A DNA stretch of 64,000 nucleotides from Bradyrhizobium sp. 138. Its GTDB lineage: Bacteria > Pseudomonadota > Alphaproteobacteria > Rhizobiales > Xanthobacteraceae. The notes below the pieces were generated by a model. It was not told where the DNA came from and searched no databases. It was given only the letters and a program-made list of their open reading frames with translations. Where the stretch lies: assembly GCF_023074075.1 (NCBI RefSeq), contig NZ_JADPKT010000029.1, positions 1 through 64,000 of the forward strand. Direction: 5' to 3'. Position numbers and translations under genes: made by a program. This document shows, one piece after another, positions 7,526 to 15,450 of this stretch (its first letter is position 1; each line of letters starts with the position of its first letter).

Positions 7526-8860
7526 TCACATCTTGTGCTTCATCGGCGGGCTGCCGGGCGTTTGCCGGGCCGGCTCTGCGGCCGGCGCCGCGACCTCGTA
7601 GGCGACGGTGCCTTGCGGGAATTTGTACGGTCCGGGATCACGGTAATCGTCGCGCGCGAGGTCCTCGCGGATCTTCATCACCGTGAACATGCCGCCCATC
7701 TCGATCGGCCCGAACTGGCCGGTGCCGGTCATCATCGGCAGCGTGTTGTCCGGCGTCGGCATCTCCATGTTGCCCATCGCCATGCCGGTCGAGCCCATGG
7801 CCATGCCGTCAGGCGCGAGCTTGCCGACGGCCTTGGCGAGATCCTTGCGCGACACGCCGATCAGGTTGCGCACGTCGTGGCCCATCGCGTTCATGGTGTG
7901 GTGCGACTTGTGGCAATGGAACGCCCAGTCGCCGGGATTGTCGGCGAGCACGTCGAACACCCTGACAGCGCCGACCGGCACGTCGGTCGTCGTCTCCGGA
8001 TATTGCGCGCTCTCCGGAACCCAGCCGCCGTCGGTGCAGGTCACCGCAAAGGCGTGGCCGTGCAGATGGATCGGATGGTTGGTCATGCTGAGATTGCCGA
8101 TGCGCACGCGCACCTTGTCGCCGAGCCGGACCGGGAGGGAATCGATGCCGGGAAACACCCGCGCATTCCAGGTCCACATGTTGAAATCGGTCATCTCGTT
8201 GACGTGCGGCAGATAGGTGCCGGGATCGACGCGATAAGTGCTCATCACGAACACGAAGTCGCGGTCGACCGGCCGGAAGCTTTGATCGCGCGGATGCACG
8301 ACGACCATGCCCATCATGCCCATCGCCATCTGCACCATCTCATCGGAATGCGGGTGGTACATGAAGGTCCCGCTCTTCCTCATCTCGAACTCGTAGACGA
8401 AGGTCTTGCCCGGCTGGATGTGCGGCTGGGTCAGCCCGCCGACGCCGTCCATGCCACTCGGGATGATCATGCCGTGCCAGTGCACGGTGGTGTATTCGGG
8501 CAGGCGGTTGGTGACGAAGATGCGGACCTTGTCGCCCTCGACCGCTTCGATGGTCGGGCCCGGCGACTGGCCGTTATAGCCCCACAGATTCACCTTCATC
8601 CCTTCGGCGAATTCGCGCACCACGGGCTCGGCGACGAGATGGAATTCCTTCCAGTCGCCGTTCATGCGGAACGGCAGCGACCAGCCGTTCAGCGTGACCA
8701 CGGGGTGATAATCAGGCCCGCTGATCGGATGCAGCGGCGGCTGCATCACCACCTTGTCCATATGCGCAGCTTCCGGAATCGACGCGGCCTGCACGCGGCC
8801 TTGAACCGCGGATGCGCCGACGAGCGCGGCGGTCCCTAAAAATCCTCGGCGGGAAAACAT
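7526..8860 (-). CDS. Multicopper oxidase, Tat-exported, CopA/CueO-like
   Basis: This 444-residue enzyme probably oxidises Cu(I) to less toxic Cu(II) in the periplasm with reduction of O2. The N-terminus MFSRRGFLG is a twin-arginine signal. All four copper-binding motifs are present: VHWHGM, FMYHPHSDEM, HPIHLHGHAF and HCHKSHHTMNAMGH. The C-terminal part has a Met-rich segment (MAMGSTGMAMGNMEMP) typical of copper-tolerance oxidases. ATG 8860 starts exactly at the Tat signal; the longer upstream frame overlaps the TolC gene and is not credible. It is co-transcribed with the TolC-like gene 13 bases upstream and the cupredoxin downstream. Confidence 0.94.
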   Translation of the reverse strand: MFSRRGFLGTAALVGASAVQGRVQAASIPEAAHMDKVVMQPPLHPISGPDYHPVVTLNGWSLPFRMNGDWKEFHLVAEPVVREFAEGMKVNLWGYNGQSPGPTIEAVEGDKVRIFVTNRLPEYTTVHWHGMIIPSGMDGVGGLTQPHIQPGKTFVYEFEMRKSGTFMYHPHSDEMVQMAMGMMGMVVVHPRDQSFRPVDRDFVFVMSTYRVDPGTYLPHVNEMTDFNMWTWNARVFPGIDSLPVRLGDKVRVRIGNLSMTNHPIHLHGHAFAVTCTDGGWVPESAQYPETTTDVPVGAVRVFDVLADNPGDWAFHCHKSHHTMNAMGHDVRNLIGVSRKDLAKAVGKLAPDGMAMGSTGMAMGNMEMPTPDNTLPMMTGTGQFGPIEMGGMFTVMKIREDLARDDYRDPGPYKFPQGTVAYEVAAPAAEPARQTPGSPPMKHKM

Positions 8861-8873
8861 CTCGGCCTCCATG

Positions 8874-10301
8874 TCAGTGGCCGCCGCTATCGGCAGGAGC
8901 TGCCGCGGCGATGGTGGTTGACGTGTCGCCGCCGGCGGAAGGCGCGCCTCCGCCATTGACGGCGGTCTGCAAGTCGGCCTGGGCGAGGAAGAATCTCTGC
9001 CTGGCATCGATCGCGCCGCGCAGCGATGCGAGGCGCTGCCGCGCTTCGGTGAGCAGCGCAAAGATGTCGACCTGCATGCTGGAGAAGCGCAGCTGCATCT
9101 CCTCGGTGATGATCTTGCGCAAGGGCAGGATCTCGCGCTGGTAGTGGCTGGCGATGTCGTAGCTCGAGCGGTAGACGCGATAAGCATCACGTGCCTCCGA
9201 GCGCACGTTGACGGCGCGCTCGGTGAGGCGGTTGAAGGCGAAATTGTAAGTCTCCACCGCCTGCCGCACGCGAACCTCGCCGCCGTCGAAGATCGGGATC
9301 TGGAACTGGACGTCGAAGCCGCGCTCGCGGAACGGTGGGCCTTCCGGATCCCGGGTGCGGCGGGAGATGCCGGCGAGATCGAGCAGGGTCACGAAACGTG
9401 TCGCCTCGGTGAGGTTCAAGGCCTTGGCCAGCGCATTCAGCTCCAGCCGCGCAATCTGCAAATCGATGCGATGGGCCACGGCATCGGCTTCGATCGATGG
9501 CAGTGCCTGCGGTCGCCGCGGCAGCGGCGGCAACTGGTTGGGCAGACGGAAGTCGAGGCCGCCATCCCACAATCCCATCAGGCGCGCGAGCCTTTCGCGG
9601 GCGCTCGCGGCGATCTGCCGTGCGGTGGCGAGGTCGGCGGTGGTTTCGGCGTAAAACACCTGCTCGCGGGCCTGATCGAGCTTGTTGATCGAGCCGGTCT
9701 CGCCGAGCTTGACCGCGAGCTGCGCGGTCGATTCCGCCGTCGCCTTCGCATTCGTCAGCAGCGCTACCATCTCGTTGCCGGCGACGGCACCGACATAGGC
9801 GCGGCGCACCTCGGCGGCGAGCCGCAACGTCGCCAGTGCGGCGCGCAACTGCGCTCCGCGAAAACGGTCGCGGGCGATGTCGGAGCGGAACGGCAGGGTG
9901 GCGAGTGCAAGGATGTCGCCGACCACCTGGCGCTCGATCTCGCTGGCGCCGTTCCCCGTGATTCGCGAGATCGAGAACACCGGATTGGACGGCAGGCTCT
10001 GCTCGACCAGATCGGTCTCGGCCAGCGCCAGCTCGTTATAGGCGGCTTGCAGTCCCTTGTTGTTGAGCAGCGCGATCTGCACGGCGCTCTCGGCGCTCAG
10101 GGCGCGCGCCAGCAATTGGTGAACGCGGGCGTCGACCGCGGCGGCGCCGTCGGCTGTTCGCACGAAGGCGACGTCCTTGTTGATGGTCTGGCTTGTCAGC
10201 TCGGAGACCGCGCTCATGCCGGCGTCGGGCGAGAATGCGGCACAGCCGGAGACGCTGAGCGCAGCGAGGACGAGCAGGCCCCGCGCAAAATGGCGTGTCA
10301 T
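8874..10301 (-). CDS. TolC-family outer-membrane efflux lipoprotein
   Basis: The 475-residue protein has a lipoprotein signal with lipobox Cys20 (LSVSGC), followed by the duplicated coiled-coil layout of outer-membrane efflux proteins. Examples are VQIALLNNKGLQAAYNELALAE near residue 80 and the ...FALLTEARQRLA segment near 420. It probably forms the outer-membrane duct or plays a copper-related role in this operon. No RND pump or membrane-fusion gene is adjacent, so its inner-membrane partner must be encoded elsewhere or is not needed. ATG 10301 has TAGGAG 8 bases upstream. Confidence 0.9.
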   Translation of the reverse strand: MTRHFARGLLVLAALSVSGCAAFSPDAGMSAVSELTSQTINKDVAFVRTADGAAAVDARVHQLLARALSAESAVQIALLNNKGLQAAYNELALAETDLVEQSLPSNPVFSISRITGNGASEIERQVVGDILALATLPFRSDIARDRFRGAQLRAALATLRLAAEVRRAYVGAVAGNEMVALLTNAKATAESTAQLAVKLGETGSINKLDQAREQVFYAETTADLATARQIAASARERLARLMGLWDGGLDFRLPNQLPPLPRRPQALPSIEADAVAHRIDLQIARLELNALAKALNLTEATRFVTLLDLAGISRRTRDPEGPPFRERGFDVQFQIPIFDGGEVRVRQAVETYNFAFNRLTERAVNVRSEARDAYRVYRSSYDIASHYQREILPLRKIITEEMQLRFSSMQVDIFALLTEARQRLASLRGAIDARQRFFLAQADLQTAVNGGGAPSAGGDTSTTIAAAAPADSGGH

Positions 10302-10310
10302 GGCGCGCTC

Positions 10311-10595
10311 CTACCGGTCTTGCTTCGGCCGCGGCGCGACTGCGTCGTTGCGGTCGCGCCATGGTGCCGGCGCCGCAGGCCGCAGGCTGGTATAGGGCGC
10401 GATGGTCGAGCGATAGCTGACGGGCGCCACCTTCGCCGCGGGATCGGCAGGATCGGCGCTGGCGATCTCTGTCGTCGCCGGCATGCAGCCGGACAGCGCC
10501 AGCGCAGTAAGGGCGAACAGCGGCCAATTGAATCGAAAGTGTGGTCCACCCACCGCAGATGCGGCGGCGGATTTCGCTCCGGAAAGCGTAAGCAT
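10311..10595 (-). CDS. Small lipoprotein of the copper operon
   Basis: This 94-residue protein has an extended N-region, a hydrophobic helix (about 23-36) and a lipobox ending at Cys37 (LALSGC). A Pro/Ala-rich polar tail of 57 residues follows. It probably sits on the periplasmic face of a membrane. ATG 10595 follows AGGGA. It lies 9 bases ahead of the TolC-like gene, so it is almost certainly co-transcribed. Function unknown. Confidence 0.72.
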   Translation of the reverse strand: MLTLSGAKSAAASAVGGPHFRFNWPLFALTALALSGCMPATTEIASADPADPAAKVAPVSYRSTIAPYTSLRPAAPAPWRDRNDAVAPRPKQDR

Positions 10596-10604
10596 GAATC
10601 ATCC

Positions 10605-10675
10605 CTGATCTGAAAGACCACAGGTTCGCGCGCGCGGAAAAGCGCGCTCGGCCCGAAATCGTCGCGTCAGATCAG
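10605..10675. promoter_or_regulatory. Inverted repeat spanning a gap in the copper operon
   Basis: CTGATCTGA (10605-10613) and TCAGATCAG (10667-10675) are perfect 9-base complements. Between them is an inner GCGCGC/GCGCGC hairpin. The right arm contains the stop codon of the first operon gene and the left arm lies just ahead of the lipoprotein start. It could be a processing or attenuation hairpin. Function is inference. Confidence 0.4.
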
Positions 10676-11112
10676 GTGATGGGGGGACGGTAGTGCTGGG
10701 GCGGTGCCGCGCTGTGCAGGCTGGCCACGAGCTCGATCGCGCAGATGGACATCGGCTGGACCGGCGTCACCACGACCGGCAGATCGGCCGGCAACGCGCT
10801 GACGCACATCATTGCACAGCAGGGGCCGACAGTTCCCTTGCCGCCATAATCATGCGACGTGGGCGCGTCCTGCGTGGCTTGGTGATGCGCGTGTGGCGCC
10901 GCGTGGTCATGTGAGGCGCCGTGGTGCGCATGACCCGCCGCCATCTGATGATGGGCCGGTGCGGCATCTGCCAGCAGGGCTTCATCGAGGCACGGCGCCG
11001 GACCGCTGCCCCACGCCAGGCTTGCGGCCGGCGCGAGCACGCAGAACAGATAGGCGAGGGCGATGATCCGCCCCACCTTGATCCGCATCGATCGTGTCAA
11101 TCGCAGCAACAT
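10672..11112 (-). CDS. His-rich secreted protein, first gene of the copper operon
   Basis: The product (146 residues from ATG 11112) has a signal-like hydrophobic stretch (about 12-34). A striking His-rich segment follows, near residues 54-78, with repeated HH and HxH pairs. Then come a Cys-rich motif GPCCAMMCVSALP and a hydrophobic C-terminal part. His and Cys/Met clusters suggest periplasmic copper binding or sensing. The start is uncertain: ATG 11088 also gives a good signal peptide, and neither has a strong ribosome-binding site. It is followed after 76 bases by the lipoprotein gene. Confidence 0.65.
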   Translation of the reverse strand: MLLRLTRSMRIKVGRIIALAYLFCVLAPAASLAWGSGPAPCLDEALLADAAPAHHQMAAGHAHHGASHDHAAPHAHHQATQDAPTSHDYGGKGTVGPCCAMMCVSALPADLPVVVTPVQPMSICAIELVASLHSAAPPQHYRPPIT

Positions 11113-11232
11113 CCGCCGACATGTGTTCCGCGCGGCAATTTGCTCACGCGGATTGCAAACTAATGGCAAATCGCGCATTCGCCAAGCTGCTTCTTACCGC
11201 TGTGCACCGCGCATGCCCAATATCGCGCCACG

Positions 11233-12525
11233 ATGCTTGACCGCAAGGCGATCCGCGAACATGTTCCGCGCGTGCACGCCCCCACTCATCCAGGACAAAG
11301 CCCTGATTCATTTAGCCCTGATTCCCGTCGGGCCTGGATGCGGCTGCTCATTGCGCTTGTGATCGGCTCGATCGGCGCCGTCGGCATGTGGGCGGTCGTG
11401 GTCGTGATTCCCGTGGTGCAGACGGAATTCGGTGCCACGCGCGGGGCGGTGTCGCTGGCCTTCACGCTGATGATGTTCGGCTTCGGGCTCGGCGGCGTGA
11501 TCGCCGGCAAGATCACCGACCGGTTCGGTATCGTGCCGGCGATGGCGATCAGCATCGCCTTCCTCGGTGTCGCCAATGTGCTCGCGGGGCTGTCGACCCA
11601 GCTCTGGCAGTTCGTGGCGGCCTATTTCCTGATCGGGCTCGGCACGTCCGCGACCTTCGCGCCGCTGATGGCGGAGGCCTCACACTGGTTCGAGCGCTAT
11701 CGCGGATTGGCCGTGACCATCGTCGCGAGCGGCAATTATGTCGCCGGCACGATGTGGCCGCCGATCGTGAGCTGGGGCACGCAGGAGATCGGCTGGCGCT
11801 ACACCCATATCGGCATCGGCCTCGTCTGCGCCAGCACGATGGCGCTTCTGGTCCTCGTCCTGCGCGCGCAGATGGGCGACGACAATATCCGCAATCACGC
11901 CAATGCGGCGCCGCCGCGGGTCGATCTCAAGCTCTCGACCAACGCGCTGACCGTGCTGCTGTCGATCGCCAGCATCTCCTGCTGCGTCGCCATGGCGATG
12001 CCGCAGGTGCATATCGTCGCCTATTGCGGCGATCTCGGTTATGGCGTGGCACGCGGCGCCGAGATGCTCTCCCTGATGATGGGCTGCGGCATCGTCAGCC
12101 GGATCGGCTCCGGCTATCTCGCCGACAAGATCGGCGGCATCTGGACGCTGCTGGTGGGATCGCTGGCGCAGGGCTTTGCGCTGGTGTTCTATCTGTTCTT
12201 CGACAGCCTCGCCTCGCTCTATCTGATCTCCGCGATGTTCGGCCTGTTCCAGGGCGGCATCGTGCCGAGCTACGCCATCATCGTGCGCGAGGCGATGCCG
12301 GCGAGCGAGGCCGCGACCCGCGTCGGCATCGTGATCTTCGCCTCGGTGTTCGGCATGTCCTTCGGCGGCTGGGTGTCGGGCCTCATCTTCGATGCCACCG
12401 GCTCGTATGCCGCGGCGTTCGCCAACGGCGTCGCCTGGAACGCGCTCAATATCGGCATCGTCGTGTTGCTGTTGATCCGCTCGCGGATGGGCTCGGTCAA
12501 GACCGGGCCGGGCTTTGCGACCTAA
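11233..12525 (+). CDS. Major facilitator superfamily transporter
   Basis: This 430-residue protein has about 12 transmembrane helices in two halves after a polar N-terminal tail of about 35 residues. The first half carries the MFS loop 2-3 signature GKITDRFGIVPAM and the second half its counterpart ADKIGGIWTLLVGS. It resembles MFS members of the monocarboxylate/oxalate-formate type by overall pattern, but I cannot assign a substrate. It is divergent from the copper operon. Its last 4 bases overlap the end of the convergent DUF4864 gene. The start at 11233 may be too far upstream. Confidence 0.88.
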   Translation: MLDRKAIREHVPRVHAPTHPGQSPDSFSPDSRRAWMRLLIALVIGSIGAVGMWAVVVVIPVVQTEFGATRGAVSLAFTLMMFGFGLGGVIAGKITDRFGIVPAMAISIAFLGVANVLAGLSTQLWQFVAAYFLIGLGTSATFAPLMAEASHWFERYRGLAVTIVASGNYVAGTMWPPIVSWGTQEIGWRYTHIGIGLVCASTMALLVLVLRAQMGDDNIRNHANAAPPRVDLKLSTNALTVLLSIASISCCVAMAMPQVHIVAYCGDLGYGVARGAEMLSLMMGCGIVSRIGSGYLADKIGGIWTLLVGSLAQGFALVFYLFFDSLASLYLISAMFGLFQGGIVPSYAIIVREAMPASEAATRVGIVIFASVFGMSFGGWVSGLIFDATGSYAAAFANGVAWNALNIGIVVLLLIRSRMGSVKTGPGFAT

Positions 12526-12929
12526 ACCGACTGTCCTGCCTTCAGCAGCGAACAGCCGGTGATCTTGTAGCTGCCGTCCGGCTGCTGCTCGAGCGTGTAG
12601 AGGGCTTCCCACGCCTCGCCATTAGCGTCGATGATGTGGACGCGCTGCGCGATCCAGCCACCCTCGCTCTTGCTCTCGCCGAACTCGAAGCTCTTGTGCC
12701 GATAGACCGGCGCGTAACCGTTTCGTACCATCGACATGAAGATGTCGGGCGCGGGGAAAATCTCCTTGATCGCCGGCGCGGCATGGGAATAGGCGGCGCT
12801 CGCATCATCCCGGACGAAGGCCTGCTCCTGGGCGCGGATGACGCCTTGCGCCGCGGCGACATCGTTGGCGAGAGCCGCGGCGGAGCTGAAGACAAGGCTG
12901 ATAGCGACGAGCAAGGCGGCAATGCGCAT
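12522..12929 (-). CDS. DUF4864 family secreted protein
   Basis: The 135-residue protein has a clean signal peptide (1-21, ending AAALA). It then has the DUF4864 pattern: a VIRAQEQAFVRDDASAAYSH helix, an FMSMVRNGYAPVYRHKS segment and C-terminal strands VHIIDANGEAWEALYTLEQ. The fold resembles NTF2-like domains. ATG 12929 follows GGAG. Role unknown; probably periplasmic. Confidence 0.85.
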   Translation of the reverse strand: MRIAALLVAISLVFSSAAALANDVAAAQGVIRAQEQAFVRDDASAAYSHAAPAIKEIFPAPDIFMSMVRNGYAPVYRHKSFEFGESKSEGGWIAQRVHIIDANGEAWEALYTLEQQPDGSYKITGCSLLKAGQSV

Positions 12930-12994
12930 GACAGGCTCCGCGTTGAAATCCCGGCGATGCCGATCCTAGCATGACCAGAGCGAAATACGGGGCG

Positions 12995-13648
12995 CTATCG
13001 CTTCCGTTTCACCGCGGGGTTCGAGCGCCTTGTGGCGGGCGCCTTGGTGGCGCCTGGCTTGGCCTTGCCGGACGGCTGCACGCGCAGGCCATCCACGAAC
13101 ACGTCGAGCATGCGCAGCACCGAGGCTTGCCAGCCGGGCTGATCGTGCATGTAGCACATGCCGATCAGGGCCCTGAGCAGGTCCTCCGGGCTGATATCGC
13201 CCCGCATCTGGCCGGCTTCCACCGCGCGGGCGAGCAGTGAGCCGATCGCCTTGGTCAGCCGATCCATCGAGAAGGCGGCGAGCTCGGACGAACTCTGATA
13301 GGTCAGCGCCAGCGCGGCCGACATGCCTTTTTTCGTGGCGACGAATTCGACCGCGGAGCGCAGCCAGCGGCGCAGCGCGTCGACCGGATCCTTGGCAGTT
13401 CGCAGATGCTCGGCGAGCTCGCTGAGCTGCTCGACCTCGCGCCGATACACCGCCTCGAACAATGCCTCGCGCGTCGGAAAATGCCGGTACAGCGTGCCGA
13501 TGCCGACGCCGGCGCGCTTGGCCACGGCCTCCAGGCTCGCCTCCGGGCCGCCCGCGTTGAACACGGCCTTTGCCGCTTCGAGCACGCGCTCGCGATTGCG
13601 CACGGCGTCGGCGCGGGGCTTTCGAATTGGGTCGGTGTGATCGTCCAT
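12995..13648 (-). CDS. TetR family transcriptional regulator
   Basis: The 217-residue protein has an N-terminal TetR helix-turn-helix (residues about 12-58, with AVAKRAGVGIGTLYRHFPTREALFEAVY), a ligand-binding domain and a Lys/Ala-rich tail. ATG 13648 is preferred to a TTG three codons upstream. It is transcribed away from paoABC, with about 250 bases between them. Binding that region and repressing pao would be usual for such an arrangement, but it is inference. A GGTT-N6-AACC palindrome at 13673-13686 is a weak operator candidate. Confidence 0.9.
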   Translation of the reverse strand: MDDHTDPIRKPRADAVRNRERVLEAAKAVFNAGGPEASLEAVAKRAGVGIGTLYRHFPTREALFEAVYRREVEQLSELAEHLRTAKDPVDALRRWLRSAVEFVATKKGMSAALALTYQSSSELAAFSMDRLTKAIGSLLARAVEAGQMRGDISPEDLLRALIGMCYMHDQPGWQASVLRMLDVFVDGLRVQPSGKAKPGATKAPATRRSNPAVKRKR

Positions 13649-13900
13649 GTCAGGCAATGTAGATCACGAATTGGTTAGATTGAACCCTCGTTGAGTCCTT
13701 GGCTGGCTGCATCGCGTTGTACGCGCATGGGCTTTTGACCAATTCCAAATATTTTCCGGTGGCCCTTGTTAAGCGGAGGGTGCCTCCGTATCTTCGCCTT
13801 GACGTTGGCCGGCTTCCGTCCGGCCGACGCGATATCGACAGCGGCCACGGCGGTGGCGCGCTGCGCGATGACTCATGTCCCTATCTGATCGGAGCCTTGT
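13649..13900. promoter_or_regulatory. Divergent control region between tetR and paoABC
   Basis: This 250-base gap must contain the promoters of both units. A hairpin GTTGGCCGG/CCGGCCGAC occurs at about 13804-13828, about 75 bases before paoA, and the weak palindrome at 13673-13686 is near the tetR start. No supported gene is present. Confidence 0.45.
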
Positions 13901-14398
13901 ATGAACCACTCCATCAGCCTCACCGTGAACGGTGCGCGGCGCGACTTCGTCCTCGACGATCCACGCGTCACGCTGCTTGATCTCCTGCGTGAGCGCCTCC
14001 ATCTCACCGGAACCAAGAAGGGATGCGACCGCGGCCAGTGCGGCGCCTGCACCATTCTGGTCGACGGCAAGCGCATCAACTCCTGCCTCGCGCTCGCCAT
14101 CAGCCATGACGGCGCCGACATCCTCACCATCGAGGGCGTGGCGCGCGGCGACCAGCTGCACCCGATGCAGGCCGCCTTCATTGCCCATGACGGCTTCCAG
14201 TGCGGCTTCTGCACCCCCGGCCAGATCATGAGCGCGATCGGCATGATGAGCGAGGCGCAGGCCGGCAACGATCCCGAGCGCATCCGCGAATGCATGAGCG
14301 GCAATCTCTGCCGCTGCGGCGCCTATGCCGGCATCGTCGATGCCGTGCTCGACGCGCAAGGAAAGATGGACGAGACCAACCAGAGGCGCTCCGCATGA
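13901..14398 (+). CDS. paoA: Aldehyde dehydrogenase iron-sulfur subunit, PaoA-like
   Basis: This is the small [2Fe-2S] subunit of a xanthine-dehydrogenase-family molybdoenzyme that oxidises aldehydes to acids. Residues 1-80 form the plant-type ferredoxin domain with Cys42, 47, 50 and 62. Residues 85-150 form the helical [2Fe-2S] domain with Cys101, 104, 137 and 139 (CGFC and CRC). The E. coli PaoA homologue carries a Tat leader, but this 165-residue protein begins directly with the ferredoxin fold, so the complex is predicted to be cytoplasmic. Its stop overlaps the next start as ATGA. Confidence 0.94.
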   Translation: MNHSISLTVNGARRDFVLDDPRVTLLDLLRERLHLTGTKKGCDRGQCGACTILVDGKRINSCLALAISHDGADILTIEGVARGDQLHPMQAAFIAHDGFQCGFCTPGQIMSAIGMMSEAQAGNDPERIRECMSGNLCRCGAYAGIVDAVLDAQGKMDETNQRRSA

Positions 14399-15450
14399 AA
14401 CAGTTCGATTATGTCAGGCCCGCCACGGTCACCGAAGCCGTTGCTGCCGCGGCCCAGCCGGGCGCTGTCTATCTTGCCGCCGGTACCAATCTGCTCGATC
14501 TGATGAAGGGCAATATCAGCCGTCCGGATCGTCTCGTCGATGTCACCCATCTCGAAGGGCTCGACGGCATCGAGCGCCTCGCAGACGGCGGCTTGCGCAT
14601 CGGCGCGCTCGTCAGCAACGCCGATCTCGCGCACGACGCGGATTTCGCGCGGTCCTATCCGGCGGTCGCCGAAGCGCTGCTCTCCGGTGCATCCGCGCAA
14701 TTGCGCAACGCCGCGACCGTCGGCGGCAATCTCCTGCAACGGACGCGCTGTGCGTATTTCTACGACACCGCCAGCCGCTGCAACAAGCGTGAGGCCGGCA
14801 GCGGCTGCGACGCCCGCGACGACGAGAACCGTGGCCATGCTGTGCTCGGCTGGAGCGAAAACTGCATCGCGACGCATCCCTCGGATTTCTGCGTGCCGCT
14901 GGTCGCGCTCGATGCCGTCGTCGAGATCGAGGGCAGGAACGGCCGGCGCGAGATCGCGCTGGAGGCATTGCATCGCTTGCCGGGCGATGCGCCCGAGCGC
15001 GAGTCCGCGCTCGAACCCGGCGATCTCATCGTTGCGGTGCGCCTGCCGCCGGCGGCGAGCGGCTTCGCCGCGCATGCGCGCTACCTCAAGGTTCGTGAGC
15101 GTACCTCCTATGCCTTCGCAATAGTGTCCGCCGCCGCTGCGTTGCGGATCGAGGGCGGCAGGATCGCGGAAGCGCGACTCGCGCTGGGCGGTGTCGCCGC
15201 AAAACCCTGGCGCGCCCGCGCCGCGGAAGACGTGCTGAGGGGCGTTGCGCCCACCGCCGACGCCTTCCAGGAAGCCGCCTGGCGTGCGCTCACCGACGCA
15301 AAACCATCCGGCGACAACGCCTTCAAGATCGAGCTGGCGCGCCGCATTGTCGCGCGCGCACTGAGCCTCGCCGCCGCCGGCACGCCGGCGCGGCTGCCGG
15401 CGCTGCCGGCCTCTCTCTTTGCCTCGACGTCCGGAGCCATCCATGCCTGA
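14395..15450 (+). CDS. paoB: Aldehyde dehydrogenase FAD subunit, PaoB-like
   Basis: This is the middle FAD-binding subunit of the molybdenum hydroxylase, 351 residues. The FAD motif LAAGTNLLDLMKG is at about 27-39 and the second motif ATVGGNLLQRTRC at 107-119. Cys119, 129, 138 and 157 match the extra [4Fe-4S] cluster loop that distinguishes PaoB from ordinary FAD subunits. ATG 14395 overlaps the paoA stop and the gene overlaps paoC by 8 bases, indicating translational coupling. Confidence 0.95.
   Translation: MKQFDYVRPATVTEAVAAAAQPGAVYLAAGTNLLDLMKGNISRPDRLVDVTHLEGLDGIERLADGGLRIGALVSNADLAHDADFARSYPAVAEALLSGASAQLRNAATVGGNLLQRTRCAYFYDTASRCNKREAGSGCDARDDENRGHAVLGWSENCIATHPSDFCVPLVALDAVVEIEGRNGRREIALEALHRLPGDAPERESALEPGDLIVAVRLPPAASGFAAHARYLKVRERTSYAFAIVSAAAALRIEGGRIAEARLALGGVAAKPWRARAAEDVLRGVAPTADAFQEAAWRALTDAKPSGDNAFKIELARRIVARALSLAAAGTPARLPALPASLFASTSGAIHA

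Noticed and set aside
9144..10613. 489-residue plus-strand frame opposite the TolC-like gene
   Set aside because: Low-complexity Arg/Gly/Glu composition and fully antisense to a well-supported gene.
11388..12974. 528-residue plus-strand frame overlapping the MFS gene
   Set aside because: Arg-rich out-of-frame shadow; the MFS frame shows transmembrane helices and family motifs.
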